Assembly (NCBI GenBank): GCA_022496805.1
Contig: CM040085.1
Span: 21,047,811-21,111,810 of the forward strand
Length of the DNA: 64,000 nucleotides
From: Pohlia nutans
Taxonomy: Eukaryota; Streptophyta; Bryopsida; Bryales; Mniaceae
Direction of reading: 5' to 3'
The notes below the pieces were generated by a model that was not told the DNA's origin, made no database searches, and was given only the letters and a program-made list of their open reading frames with translations. Shown piece by piece: positions 14,701-27,429 of the stretch. The translations under genes and the position numbers were made by a program. The stretch's first letter is position 1, and each line of letters starts with the position of its first letter.

Positions 14701-17700
14701 GACATACCCCTTTCGCTATCATTGCCTCCTTTTCCATTCCTTTCTTTTTTGATATATGACCGAGCCAAGAAGCGGCAGGAAGGTGAAACATGCCCATGGA
14801 ACTTGTCCTCAATTTCTAGAGCTTGTAAGACAGCTCCAACTAGCATGTCATTCTTTCTCATGACGAATTGCACCTACCAAAAAAATCTCGAGTTAGTAGA
14901 TGCTGCCAGGTACAGGTGGCCATTGAACAGGATCGATGTGCACAACTTCAGACAATGAGCCCAAAGAAGAGATGGAGCAACCACTCACTAAAATCACCTC
15001 TTCAGATTTATTTTATGAAATACACTTTGTACAGCTCTCTTCGCAACAAACAAACTAAGAAGTTGCTGTATGATAAGATACTCGGATTCAGACCATATTG
15101 TATTTGCCAGCATATTGAAAAATGACTCAGACACAAGATTTGAAATCTAAATTCTGCCAAGCAGATCAGGTCAAGCTATGATCAGTCAATACAATAGTCC
15201 ACATGGCCGATCAATTATACTTGCACGTAAGTCTAGATTATAATTACCTTGGTCCCAATGGCTCGGAGCTCCAAGAGTGGATTCTCAGGCGCCAACAACA
15301 GCTTGGTTGATGTGTAATCAATCTGCAAAGAAAAGATCACAATTTATTCAGTCTTTTGCATCGACTTTAAATGAAATGAGAAAAATATAGAAGTCTTTAC
15401 GCACATGATTTCATCAAAGTAAACGGCCTTGTTAGTGACCATTTATGATATTCTTCCAACAAACCGGAACCCAGAAGCATGGTTTTTCTCGTATCACAAT
15501 TATCACGAAAAGAAATTGCAAAGAAAAGCTCCAATTACTAGTCAATGAGCTTGTGATACAAATCCACATACAGAAAAATAAGTCAAGGCAGTCGGCTTAC
15601 ATCAAGACTGTTGCTTATGACAATTTTCAGTTCATCAAGGACGCCAGTCAAGAAGATTGTTTCTTGCTCAGACAACTTCGTTTCGTCAACCTCTGTCGAT
15701 TCCAGAACTTGATCCTCCTCGGAATCGTTCTTCTCACCCTTTCCACCCAGTAGCCCTGTAACTGCACCAGGGGTCTAAATTTTGCAGCAACACAAGTGTG
15801 TTAGTCCCAACTTCCACATGACCAGCATATCTTCATTCTGAAAACACGAAGGCAATTGAAAGAAAACGAAGATGCTACAAGCAGATGAATCTAGCCCCAA
15901 GCCTTTGTACACCTGCAACGAACAAGACCTTCCATTTTGGGAAATTTAGAGCATCTTAAGACGATTTAGAGCATCTGATGGTATGAGGCCAACTATGGAT
16001 TCCCATTCCGAATTATCCCTTAGACCCCTCTCGAATTCGTTAAGAAATGGTTTAAGAAATTGTTCAGTCAGTGGACCTAACCAAATATAAAACAGGGACT
16101 AAGCGCACAAGTCCTATAACCCATCTGGAATTTTAATTTTAATTTTGATTAAGGAATTCTCTTATCAAAAGAAGAGAAAGGTGTTATATGAACACAAATA
16201 ACTCCAAAGGTGCATGAAGGCTCATACTTCAGGATGACCTTAAAAACAATGCACTGTAACTTACTGATGCCCGATATATGGCGCCAGAAAATCGTCCTTG
16301 CCAGTTATTTCTTGCATCTTCATCCTCGAAACGCAGGAGGAGTGCTCCTGCAGATTCTGCAATCTGGGTCCCAAAATCCAGCAAACCAGAAGAATTGTTA
16401 ATTTAGAAGACCGTGCAAATCTGGTACTAGATTGATTATGTACGACTGGTCAAGTGTTTTAACGCCCGATGAATATACAAGAAAAAGTACCTTGTTATCC
16501 AGCTGCCCTGCATCACAGATCGCAAGGACATTCTCCACACCATCCAAAGATTCTTTAGGAACAGTGAATACCTTTTTTCCTATCAAACTAAAAACACAAT
16601 AACAGAGAGTTAGCATGGGATGCAGTGCACATTTAAATAAAAAAGAGAGAAACAAAACAACGCAGTTAGCCTTGTTCGACTTCGCATTTAACACCAAAAA
16701 GTGAAGTCCTGAGGGAAAGTTATGTGCTAAACCAAATCCAGAACACAATCATGCCGAGCCTACGAATAGCGAAGTGAGTGTGAGTGAAGTGAGTGGCATA
16801 CGAATGATAGGTTTTGTAACTCTTTGATGTATCAGATTCCAATAGATAAAGGAATGGCCCTGCCAATGCACCATAGCGGCTCTCCCACTTCGCCTCTCTG
16901 TGTCCCACCCCCTGCGCGTACAAAAAAAGTGTGAGAAAACAACAAAAAATGATTACCAATGCGATACTGGTGTTTCTCGTAATAAAATCTTCGGATGTGC
17001 AAGAAGTGAATCCTTTACAACCCCGCTTCAAAAGTATAAAATAGTCATGGTGAACACTAGCTTATAAGAACGAGATTACAAATCTCTTCATAAGCAGTCT
17101 CTTCATAAGTAGTAAAGAACCATTATAGAAATCACCATAAAATATCGCAGCTTTAAGCCAAGGATCACCGATAGTCTATTTCGTTTTCACATGCACTGTT
17201 TTCATTTTCGCTTGTAGTAATATCATATCCTATATGAGGATCATCACATACATGTCTGTGCTTCACTATCTGCATACTCTGGAGGCAAAGGTTCCCAAGT
17301 TATTACAGAATTTGCTAATGATATCAAACTTGATTCAGATGATCCCAAGTTTAATAATGGCTCATCACAACAATAAATAACCACGTAAATGCAACAAACT
17401 TGTAATCTAACCAACAGTGATAACTGAAACATACTAGTTTGCGAATACGGAAAAAGCAGAAACGTGTACTAAAAAAGCGGCTCCAGATGTTGCCTATGTG
17501 TAATTCTAATGAAGTCCGAAAGGTATAAGTAAGTACACCTGGACATCTTCAATTCTCACACCGACACTTCACTAATTTACAAACAGTAATTTGTACGTAC
17601 TATCAGTCCATTTACAATACTACCCCAGTGAAAAGATAACAAAAATAGGAAAATTGACTATAGGGAGTACTAACACAGAAAGTCTTGAGCGGCAGAAAAT

Positions 17701-20700
17701 AGACCAGAAGGATTATTCCAACGGTGAAATTATGGCATCTTCAGAGAATTAGCAGTGAATGGCCATACCTTCCAAGAGAGAACTGACATTTGTCCATCAA
17801 AATCTGGAGAGTCCCACGGCCGAAATGCTGATTGGGTAGCCTCTTCATCAGAGCCACCAGAGAAAACCTCAACTACTTGCATGATTCGATGGTATCGTGC
17901 AGGAGAGAACTGAAATCCAACGGACTGCAACCTTACTGCTACCCTTGTCGTTGGGTATTTCGGGTGAGGCACACAAATCTACATCACCGATGATAGATAA
18001 GTCAATGAATGCACTGCATGTACATGTTTTTTTTCTCAATCAATAAATTAAAGTACATCTTGAAATCCATTAACATACATATTGTTTCCTCTATGAATGA
18101 ACAAAAGCAATCGACAATATGTTGTACGGAAATAACCGCTGCATCTCGTTCTTATAAACGTTTGAAGCACCGGTTACAAAGGTACCTTACCATCAACAAC
18201 ATGAATCTCTAGCGATTAAATGAGAACTAGCTAATTGCAATGAAGTTCCCCTGAATAAATGCAAGAGTAGATCACCTGTTCAAGCGCAACTGCCATTCCA
18301 GTTTTCTCCAGCATGGGCAAGAAATACAAATCTCCTTCACCTGAATCAACTTCTGTTTTAGACTTCTCTTGTGATTGACTCTCATCCGAAATAGTATCCA
18401 CCTGTTGAACATTATTACTAGCACCTCCTTCCTTCCCTTCAAAACCACCCGAGGTATTATCTCCACGATTCTCCAGTCTTTCTGAGCCTTTCAGCTGATT
18501 AGCATTTACATCATGAAGCCTGCCAGTTGTAGAGTTCACACTATACTGCTTCCGCCAATCAAAATCCCCGTCTACTAAGAAAGCTGAGATGTCCTTTAAA
18601 CCAATGTGGAATCGCATGTACAGCTGATTTTCTTCACTTGAGTCATCCGTAGAACCATCCGCCTACATTATACAAAAATTGTATTACGGGACAAATTCTG
18701 TGTGTAAAGAAACAGAAAGCACACAATATATCTCCAAGAACATATGATTTTTATGGAACATCTCAGTGCTGAATGAATTAGGCCAACACAGGAGGATGCT
18801 AGAAGGGAAAGTCATGACTCGCTCCCACAATTAAAGTTCCGGAAACCACCAACAAGAAAAGGACATACTGGTAAAGTTTTGATGCTGAAATAACCCAAAT
18901 CCAGGAACATCTTGCATTGGTGTTGACCGTCAGGGTAAAAATCTGTCGGTATAGCGACCTTGGGAGCAGCAATGTCTAGGTCCAAGAAAAATCTGAACAA
19001 ATACCACACTTCAGGCCATGAGAACAGTGGGAAGTAACATATGCAACATATAGCTTGTACAAAAACAAATTGTCTCCATAAAGTAACTAAACCCTTAATA
19101 CGCAATTAAGACACTGCTATAGTCTAACAGTATTCTTTCTTTAAGAGATTTAAGTTTTTAAATCGTAGGAGTTATCTTGTTTTTAAAGAGATCTATAATA
19201 TGAACTCCTAAAATACACTTGGTGTTATTCCTTAAAGCTAGGCTTATAAAAGCATGACACACCATACACAACTGAAATCCACCACTAAATTTACAGTCAT
19301 GACATTGAGAAATCAAATAATTTTGAAAACTTCACTTTCTATATTTTTCCTACCAGCAAAGGATTGACCTTAATAGAAAAGAAGCAGAAGCATTTCCCTT
19401 ACTTGGGTTTGTTTTTCAGAGCATCATTCAGTTGTTGCTGGGCGTTCTTAGAGACTTCATTCACAGTTGACTGCAAAAGTCAACAAAACCAAATTAGCCC
19501 TAACCTGAAGTGATCTGGAGCTGAAAGCGACAGAGCTCAAAACTTCACTATAAGGATAAATACTGTAAGGAAAATGAACCATGTATAGGTGCATATATCG
19601 TCATATCTAGGATAAGCCAACTAAATTTACAGAGGGTGATATGAACCTGTAATGCCGCAGCTGTCTGAAGAGCAACATCTCGGCTTACAGCTTCTTTGCT
19701 TGAGAAGAACTGAGTGATTCTATTTATGCTTCGCATCCGCACCTTTGAACAACCAACAAACGCAAAATTAAAAAAAAATGAAGTATCATTGGCTAGACTC
19801 GGAAGCGATCCCAGTGAAAAGGTTTTATTGGTAATCACAACACAACTCCGTTGTCGATTAGCCAGAGAAAACACACTCTTAACATAAGAATGACCAGCAG
19901 CAAGTCCTAAAGTTACATGCATGGCAGTACGAGAGAGAAGTGAAAAAACCTACAGTCACATAGCAGGGAGCAGCCTTAGCCTCCAAAGCCCAATCCAATT
20001 CTTTATCCCATGGGGATAATGTGAATGTCCCATACAAAGATTTTTCTTCATACGCACTCTGCACGCAGGAGATGCACAGTTAACCAGACTTCGTGTTAGA
20101 AAAGAGGGAAAAAAAAAAAGGCATCTACTTAACATGAAAGTTAAAAATAAATTCAAACATGCAAAACTGGCATCATTATCCAATGAGAACCCAGAAACTC
20201 TAGTGTAAGATAAAAAAACGTATTCAAAAAAGGATAATAATTCCAAAAAAACATAATGGGAAGTATCTGCGACAAATCCCGAAATGCTAAATACCAGAAA
20301 TCACGGATAGTATGAAACAATCCTACAGGAATGTTTGCACCTAAGTTCGGAGCATTTTCCTCAGCGTTACCAACAAACATGATTAAAAAAATTATAATAA
20401 TGAATGCTGGTATGTAGGTACCTCTCCAAGAAGTCCTTCTGGAGTGGAAATCTTATAGGAATCCAGCCCAACATTAAAGACCTTCGTTTCAGGATAGAGT
20501 TTAATCCCACACCCAAGGCCTTCGGCTGAAAGCTCTAGAATACTCTCTCCGCTTGCTGATAGCAGTTTTGTTCCATTATGTTTCATTTGGACTTCCACCA
20601 GCGTATGTAGCATGTTGGGTTGATCCTCCCCAGGAACCATAGGAGATGGTTTGCCTTCCTCGTAGCCAATGACTTGATTGACTCGTTTCCAGTCGTCATC

Positions 20701-23700
20701 CGAGAATTCTTTGTTGCCAGCATCACTATCATTACCACCTCCCCTGCTCATAGGAGATCACTGTCAGTAAATAAAAATGTCATCTACCTAGATGACAATA
20801 CTATTGTTAAATCTTTCACATTATAAGCAGGCCAGCCACACGTTTGGAAAATTTTGTATAATCACTTGCGTTTAGACAGAATTCACAAGACTGCAGCTCA
20901 ATCATACAAGAAAATTACAAGTACATACCCTGCAAAGAAATGTATATCAGTTGATATAGGTAGTGCGGAACTTACCATCCGAACGACCACCAACTTCGTT
21001 TAGCTTGTCGTTCTTCTTCACCCTTTTTCCTCTCCTGGTCCACATATGCATGAGCCAACATTCTGGAGACACCGTGAATGAAATGTTAGACTCAGCCATG
21101 CATGGATACGAAGTCAGTTGGTAGAATATGAAATCCAATCTGAATCATGAAAATACGGAAATCGGTACAGTTGAACATGGGCATTTCATCAGAGAGACAA
21201 AACAGTTCACCATATTCATGCATAGGAGACATACCTCCATTGAACGATAATCTCAGAATCAAGCTGCCGGTCCAACTCCTTAATGTCCTTGTTGTCATTG
21301 ATAGAAATTGCCTTTGGATTTGCTTGAAGAGCTTCAATATATTTTGACAAGTATTGCTTGCGCATTCTCGAGTATGACAAGATCTTCTGCCATGAAAGAT
21401 GGCCCCTAAAGAGAAAACATCACAAAAAGATACTCAGAACCGAATAATCAAGTGAATAGGTTGCTCTAGCTATGCTTCAGAATTTAGAACTTCTGTACTA
21501 CAGTGTGGTCCAGAGTTTCGTTTTATGTTCCCACTTCGTGAATAGAGAGTAACAGTAACTGCACAACTTGGCTGCTAAAATTAAATTAGTATACCATCTA
21601 ACATCGTAGAAAATAAACGAGAAAAGGAAATAGCTTTCAAAAAAAGCCAGCAAACGGCCATAGGATGCAAACACGGATGCAAAGCTCAAAGATTACAACC
21701 AAAAGATTTATGCACGATCATCAGTCACCTGCAGCCGCTATTCTCAAGCATTTCTTTGATTAGTATACAAGTTTGCACTTACATTACAATACCTTCAAAG
21801 TATGTTCATTTTAGGGGAATTCGTGCCCATCACTGGTGTGCATTGCAATATGTTCCAAGGCAATATTCCGTACTCATCTAACTAAAGAAAAGATTACGAC
21901 AACTGAATGAGGGATCACCTGGCTTTCTTTTGGTCTTCAGATACAGCAGTATATACATAAACCCACCACCCCTTCCTGTCTTCTTTAATACTTTTATTTG
22001 GACGATAGTGAGCATATTGGACACGTTTACTAAACGTCGAAATGTTTTCAGCCAGTTTCAAAGCATCTCGATATTGTTTCTGCATAATCAAGATCACCAT
22101 TAGATCATTCTATCATTCTATCATTCTCTAATATAGATTTCTTTGCAAGGCATTTAATAATTTAAAACTTTCTCTCTAAATGTATCGCTTGGGTGATATG
22201 GAAAATGCTGATCAAGCTACAGGAAAGACGGTTCCACCAAAATTGGTCAATCAGATGAAGGATTTCGTTCTGATGCACAGGATCAAGGTCTTCATATCTA
22301 AGTGCATTTTACTCCCAAGTCATGACCAAGAATTCAAGTAAAATCTGAAAAGAACTCTAGGAAAGTTCATACCTCAGTCAAGCTGATTGTAACATCATCA
22401 AGAATAGCGGTGGCTTTTTGAGCAGGCTTGTCCGGACTCCGAGTGTCCTTCTGCCCAAGTTTGGAATACCTCGCAATGCCACCAACAGGTTCAAGCACAT
22501 AGTTATGGTCATTTATCCATGCAGGCTTCTCTCCCTCGTAAGAAGATGGTTCTTCATGAATTCCTGGTAAGAATACCTGCAACAGCAATTTGTATTCATT
22601 TTAACTTCGTCCTGAGTCAGCATGACAGCGCTTCAAGCCTTGGAAGAAGGAATCAAACACTTCGTCACAATGCCGGAGAAAAACAATAGAGAAACGCCAA
22701 GTCGATCTTCACACAGACTATGCAGTTTTCAGTATTTCTGAGTGATAAGAGGATGAAAAAGAGAAAGGTAAAATAAAACATCTAATAAAAAAACTCCATG
22801 ATGCCCACTGCATATAATAATTATGAGCCTCATGGATCATGATGGTCGATCAAAAACTTTCGAGAAATCCGTGTCAACAGCTCATCAAGCATAAAACGAC
22901 CAATGTACAACAACCGTACAGCTCATTGCAAGCGAATATGCAGGTATAGTACGTACCTTGCTCCAATCCTGCGGCACAAGCTCCTCCCATGATTTTTCCA
23001 TGGGCCAAGATTTGGTGTCTGTGTCGAAATAGAAGGACAATCGATTAAGCTCCCCAGACTGCATAATCACAACATGATTAGTTGATGCCACACTGCAAAG
23101 CGCATAATTTCTGTCCATGTATATTACTTTTACAACCTAGAATCTTTTAATCTACTCTACCACAAAGCATTATCTCCAAAGGGGTAGAGTTTATACGTTT
23201 TACACGTTCTACATCTTAATTTCCATGATATAAAGACGGATCGCATGATAAATAGAAGCAATAAAAGCAAACTGATCTAAAACAGAAGAAAGGCAGGGAT
23301 TCAAAATAAATATAACCCCAAAGAAGGATAATTAAACTCAAAGAAAGAGTCATTTGTAGACAGTCAGAAATTACTACTGCAAAAGAGAAACCAAGATGAC
23401 AGAAATCAGACCAACAAAACGAGAAAAAACTACATCGAAATCTTCAGGAATAGAGATGAGACGAAAATATATCTTACGCCTCGCTTCTGCAAAACGTCTA
23501 AAGCGTAAAGGCTTCGTATTAATGGGACTTGTGAGAATAGAGGACAGCAGCATCAAGATAATTATGATTGTATTAATAAATCATATCTTTCAGACTGAAA
23601 GAACCACTTGCCTTCTGTACACGATCAAGCGCTCCACCAGTGACAAATGTCTCTTTGCCATTTTCATCCACAGTGACAGTAGCGAGCTTAGCTAGAGTCA

Positions 23701-26376
23701 ATCCCGCAGCAAAAGGGTGCCCAGCATTGCTGCAAAAGTAGAATTTTTTGTTATTTTATTGCGACACATCATCAACATAGAAAACGATTTAGAATAATTC
23801 CTACGTATGCACCTGATTGGAAACCAATTACGGACACTGGACTCCTCAGTTGTCAGATATAAAGAATAGAGAGAATATAAGCCCACCATATCCTATAGCA
23901 TACCAAGAGCTGTGTGGTACTGAACTGTTCCAAATGCTAGGCTGAACTAATTCTTAGCGTCATTATCTGCTTTTGAAAAATTGAAAACCAGATACATGGA
24001 CAATTTCATACCTCTCTTCGTCCTCGTACCGAATGTGGATGTTCGTTATTGACAACTTCAGGTTGCCAATGACAGTACCGATTAATGATCCCAGCCATGA
24101 GGAGTTACTCTGAAAGCCAAAAAAACCACATTTTAATTAAGTCTTCGTTACATCATCGCCTGAATCCTAGGGCATGTTCACTAGCACTTGAAGCATAGAC
24201 AACATGTTAACGTCTACAAAATTATGACCATTGATTATTAGTGTTCACATAGCGGAAACAGGACAGAATACGGCAGTGAAATTGTACATCTGAAATGGTG
24301 GCAAACATTTAGAGCAGGTAAGAATCATTATTATATTAAACAATATTAACCAAATGACAGATAATGTACCGCTTCCTCAGGCTTCTTGTTAGCATCTGCG
24401 TCGCCCCGCACAAGCTTCTCTTCGTCTTCCTGCAGACCCCACCTGATACATCAGAAAGGTCTCCATCCTCTCATTCATGCTAACTATCCCCCACTATTTA
24501 AACGCAAAATTCAGGTTTACCATTGAATCGACTGCTTTCTTGTGTTTTCAACATATTCTACAAATTACTCTCGGAGAGACTGAATCCCAAGAACATCAAA
24601 ATAATAATCTCCGATAATTGCATCGGCTAGACATGGACGAATCGAAAGAGAAGCACGTTGAACAGGTTCCTCAATCTCAATCTCAATTTAAATATGGAGT
24701 CAACAGTCTTCTCTGCTGTTCTGAAGCAAGAACAGTAACAACAGGCTGTACAAAAGAAGTATAAAAGACAATTCAACACAGCCATGCATCTTCAAAGTTT
24801 AAGTGCCGAAATATGTATGAGATTGTCAGTGCATCTCATATTCGATTTCAGGTAGCTTGTAATTCTAGAATGGATATATAATCAATTGTCACCTCCAGGG
24901 GAAGCAAAACCTCTTAAATAACAATCAACAAGGCACACAAAATGAGACATACCCGAACTTGCCGATTCTTTGCTTCTTGGACTGAATCAGCGTCACCTCC
25001 TTCCACATTTGTAGAAGGCTCAGCTAGTATAAAAATGCGGTCAAGTTCAACTACCACTGGCTCTTGTCCGAGACGGCTCCAAGGGACCTAAATTTTGATG
25101 CTGTCGTTAGTTACAATGAGTATAATATGCAGCGAATTATGTTGATCAACTAACAGACAGGTTGCATTTATCACCTCACTTTTTAACCCCATAGAAAATA
25201 TGTTATACCTTGAGCTTCACGGACCCAAGAAATCCAGCCTTGACTTTGATTGGTAGCTTCAGAGCGTTGAGAGCCTCCGGCTTAAGCTGCATATTCGTAA
25301 GCTCCACATTTCCTGCATTCCAAAAATGGTACAAGAAACAACTTGTGACAATTGTAACTGGCAACTGATAGAAAACCGTGTCAAGAGATAATTTCGTCAT
25401 AGATCGAAGCAGTGAGTCTCTCTTGTTGCAATTGTAATATGCTATTACTAAAACCTGGACGAATCCGATCACTGCCCTAACATTACTAAGTCGAGACATT
25501 CATGGACCTTACTAAGAAATGACGATGTATCCAAAACAATATATGCTCAGCGTAACTGAGAATATGTTTAAGAATGTCACGTTGCCCCCAGCACTTCAAC
25601 CCCTCAATCCGAGTTACTCTTCAATCCCAGCGTTGGATACCTAGAGCTCAGTGATAATCAGCCCCATTGTGAATATTGAGTATCCAATCAATCCAAGGGT
25701 TGGATTAATAACCATTCTGCGGGACGAGCAATAAATCCTGCCTCTAATACATCCAGGTTGCGGGAGACTAGTAGATTAGCGGACCTTAGTGTATTTAGCC
25801 CAGGCCGCTGAAGAGAATGAGCCTACGGTAAAATGAATTCAGAACTAAATATTTATAATCATACGACACTCCATTTAAGTAGACAATTCTTCCAGACTCA
25901 ACGTCAATCAACAGCAACCACACTTCGCAGTATCAAACGTAATTGCCATCCCGATTGCCATAAATCGCCTTACAAATCTTAAACCTTAACTAAATCTCAT
26001 CAATCATGCAGTAAACCAGATTCATTTCCCAATACTCCCCTTGAGACCTTAATCATTCATCTCCTTCATCTTCAATGTAGAAGCGGAGAATGATCTAGCA
26101 ATAGTGACAATTGCTCACAAATTCTCTTGTTCGTGAAGGCAATAAAATTGCAACATTGAATCGCAGGGTTTTCGAGTGCGATCGTCAAGCTACTACCTAC
26201 AGCTCGATCATCGACCAATCCGGTGACCTAAAATTTCCATCCAAAAAAAACATTTTGAGAAAGGAGATGGAGAACTGACCGTTCCACACGGAGACCTTGA
26301 GCGCTTCCTTGGAGAGTCCCTTGACATACTCGCCAAGGTACTTATCCAAGTAAAACGCTAACTGCTCTTCCAACAT
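37..26376 (-). CDS. VPS13: VPS13-type bridge-like lipid transfer protein, 3'-truncated by window edge (54 exons seen)
   Basis: VPS13 proteins are very long rods with a hydrophobic groove that move lipids in bulk between organelles at membrane contact sites. The start at 26376 gives MLEEQLAFYLDKYLGEYVKG, the canonical Chorein/VPS13 N-terminus, followed by ELTNMQLKPEALNALKLP and the VPWSRLGQEP motif. All 54 exons join in phase with consensus splice sites (one GC donor) and encode 3,674 codons. Plant M-type VPS13 proteins are about 4,100-4,200 residues, so roughly 500 residues including the usual C-terminal ATG2_C-like region lie beyond base 1. Order of parts: Chorein N-terminus (1-112), PH-like domain (884-985), acidic disordered insert (about 1100-1270), VPS62/DUF946-like WRP repeats (about 2200-2657), C2-like segment (2872-2998), SHR-BD region (3180 onward). 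Similarity and order fit Arabidopsis At1g48090/At4g17140. Recognition is from memory of the family, not a search. The exon 52 acceptor is the least certain junction. Confidence 0.95.
3051..3293. mobile_element. Decayed TTAA-type MITE inside a VPS13 intron
   Basis: The intron 2746-3326 holds a 243-bp segment whose right end (3279-3293) reads, on the minus strand, TTAACCCCTAAGCGTCCCAC, the terminus of the TTAA elements that fill the intergenic DNA. The left end (3051-3068) is a degraded form, TGAGCGTCTAAAACGCCC. Its interior matches none of the other families here. A palindrome ATGGCCAT lies near the left end. It is the only such element I recognise inside a gene in this window. Confidence 0.55.
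3327..6083 (-). other. VPS13: VPS13 exons 43-49: last groove repeats and C2-like segment
   Basis: Exons 5920-6083, 5514-5697, 4998-5294, 4579-4773, 4341-4383, 4027-4166, 3327-3866; residues 2658-3178. Exon 43 has LDLSITGIQASLHGR, conserved in VPS13 repeats. Exons 46-48 (2872-2998) look like a C2 domain: RTRCVNPRKDTDNQVQVIWD, then EVFVFEVKSG, then SRGSPVGYCTFEL. Exon 47 is only 43 nt. Exon 49 (180 codons) has an acidic Ser-rich stretch before the conserved MNETEYHLEARLCPD. Confidence 0.85.
3878..3961. repeat. Short tandem repeat in VPS13 intron
   Basis: About four copies of a unit near 21 bp built around CATTAAGTACGG(A/G), with the last copies sharing ACTGCATTAAGTACGGAC. It lies between exons 48 and 49, just downstream (plus-strand sense) of the exon 49 acceptor. 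Confidence 0.7.
6472..8745 (-). other. VPS13: VPS13 exons 37-42: VPS62/DUF946-like WRP repeats (adaptor-binding region)
   Basis: Exons 8667-8745, 8127-8519, 7698-7918, 7332-7518, 6873-7206, 6472-6633; residues about 2199-2657. Repeated motifs of the type (F/W)xxW/RPxPPxGYxxLGxV are plain: HLAFWRPRPPPGFAMLGD, CVWLPIAPEGYVALGCV, SIWRPNVPSGCAMLGDIAVK and VYFWIPVPPQGYSVMGCIA. In plant VPS13 this VPS62-like block lies where the VAB adaptor-binding propeller sits in yeast and animal proteins, so a targeting role is likely (inference). Confidence 0.87.
8985..14873 (-). other. VPS13: VPS13 exons 24-36: acidic disordered insert and middle groove repeats
   Basis: Exons 14268-14873, 13541-14029, 13233-13376, 12874-12987, 12499-12683, 12240-12348, 11942-12085, 11440-11778, 10990-11237, 10224-10647, 9883-10077, 9450-9550, 8985-9277; residues 1069-2198. 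Exon 24 (202 codons) opens with LQALEIEDKFHGH and then runs into a long stretch of Ser, Lys, Asp and Glu with little predicted structure. Exon 25 also holds a charged insert. Exons 30, 31 and 33 show the repeated beta-strand pattern of the rod (for example KVGVAIDLVELGLYVGG and RIQRPRVVVAFDFLLAVGEF). Confidence 0.87.
11330..11376. repeat. TTGAAAATG microsatellite-like repeat in VPS13 intron
   Basis: About five imperfect copies of a 9-bp unit TTGAAAATG between exons 31 and 32 of VPS13. No function is apparent. Confidence 0.7.
15248..16911 (-). other. VPS13: VPS13 exons 19-23: PH-like domain and following linker
   Basis: Exons 16802-16911, 16491-16587, 16265-16363, 15601-15774, 15248-15322; residues 884-1068. 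Residues 884-985 read as a pleckstrin-homology fold: KWESRYGALAGPFLYLLES in the first strands and a final helix with RNNWQGRFSGAIYRAS. A PH domain at this place is a known mark of plant M-type VPS13 and would bind phosphoinositides. It is followed by the conserved VTGVLDELKI-like block, here ETIFLTGVLDELKIVISNSL. Confidence 0.85.
17769..20058 (-). other. VPS13: VPS13 exons 13-18: continued groove repeats
   Basis: Exons 19954-20058, 19647-19742, 19403-19470, 18869-18992, 18276-18662, 17769-17978; residues 554-883. Exon 13 keeps the conserved ELDWALEAKAAPCYVT block of plant VPS13. Exon 13 uses the donor GTAGGT at 19953, which keeps the frame; the GT four bases further on would break it. Exon 17 (129 codons) contains a low-complexity polar stretch rich in Ser, Glu, Asn and Gly, probably a loop leaving the rod. 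Confidence 0.85.
20422..26376 (-). other. VPS13: VPS13 exons 1-12: Chorein N-terminus and first groove repeats
   Basis: Exons (plus-strand coordinates, read right to left): 26280-26376, 25209-25312, 24953-25087, 24370-24429, 24012-24109, 23612-23729, 22957-23058, 22373-22576, 21919-22079, 21235-21405, 20976-21062, 20422-20743; residues 1-553. Exons 1-3 carry the Chorein domain that caps the lipid groove at the donor membrane. Exon 5 has SWLGSLIGTVIGNLKLSI and NIHIRYED, and exon 6 GHPFAAGLTLAKL, all strongly conserved in plant VPS13. Exon 9 has VQYAHYRPN. The exon 6 donor is GCAAGT, a GC-AG intron; the other junctions here are GT-AG. Confidence 0.9.
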
Positions 26377-27060
26377 CGTGCCTGCCTCAGAGCACCCCTC
26401 GGCCGGCCCCCATGCGCCTCACCTCCCGATCAAACTCTTCCAAACAGAAGAAAAACTCCTCATCCTCGTCCGACACTGGCAACGCTAGCAAGTCTGCCAA
26501 TCCAATCCTAAGAAAATTCGCACATAGATGCCAACCAATTGAATTCAGCTGCGAATTAACGCGGGCAACAAAAAAACAGAAATTCTATCAAAGGCAATGA
26601 ATGCCCTCCAAACTAGCGGGGATTAACTTGCAATGAATGCCATAGATTGAATGGGAGCCCGAAAAATCCAAGCACGGCTGATGATCGCAAGAGGAAAAGT
26701 GCAATGAGGTGAAATTGGTAGTCCAGTTTGGAATAACGAGCCAGCCAACCAGTGGCATCGGCAGAGCCGGTCCAGATGATGAGAGCATTGAAGCGGGAAC
26801 GACGAAGAGGATCGACACGAGGGTGCCCGTCAGCAGGCCACGTGGATCCAACGCGTGGCGTGCCATGCGCGAAGAGCGGGAGTGGCTGAGCTGGAAAGTG
26901 CCAGGTGGACTGAAAATCCTGCGGAGACGGACGGATCCTTCCTCAGTTCAGTTCTGACTTTGCAAACCTGGCCAGACGGAGACGAGACTCAACCAGACGA
27001 CACCGCAATGGTAGGGTCCGTCGGTATGCTGGCTATCGAACAGAACGGATGAATACAGCG
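26377..27060 (-). promoter_or_regulatory. VPS13 5' leader and promoter region
   Basis: Sequence directly upstream of the VPS13 start codon. 26700-27000 is clearly richer in GC than the repeats to its right, as expected of a plant promoter/leader. No TATA box or start site can be fixed by eye. A 92-codon minus-strand ORF at 26588-26866 (MARHALDPRGLL...) lies here; if the leader extends that far it would be an upstream ORF, but nothing else supports it as a protein. Confidence 0.45.
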
Positions 27061-27429
27061 ATGGACCAGTAGTAGCTATCATCGAGAGCAGCTACCCCTC
27101 AATGACAGAGGGGTAAGGGCAAAACCTAGATGTGTTATAAAATGTTATTTCTGCAACAGTGCAACTTTGATGAAGTTTGGTTCAAAAGAGAAAATGAGAA
27201 AAATGATGTTCAGCAATTATCCATACAATTAAACTTTTAAAATATGTTTTAAATACTCATTTAATAAATTTAGAAGCATTTATCATATAATATTCACCAA
27301 AATTACAACTTTTATATTTCGAATTTGGAATTCAGTATAAATGGTTAAAAATAGAAATTGTATTTTAAATTTTTAAAAAACAAATTTTTCAAGGATTGAG
27401 TATCATTAGTTTCAACAACTAGAAAATTT
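27061..27429. other. AT-rich intergenic sequence, nothing recognised
   Basis: Low-complexity AT-rich DNA between the VPS13 upstream region and the first TTAA element. No ORF of note, no repeat partner recognised in the window. Confidence 0.5.

Noticed and set aside
19950..20058. Alternative exon 13 of VPS13 ending at 19950
   Set aside because: That donor shifts the frame of exon 14; the GTAGGT donor at 19953 keeps phase and the conserved CYVT/VRMRS junction.
26588..26866. 92-codon ORF upstream of VPS13 as a separate gene
   Set aside because: No conserved motif, and it lies in leader-like sequence on the same strand. Kept only as a possible upstream ORF.
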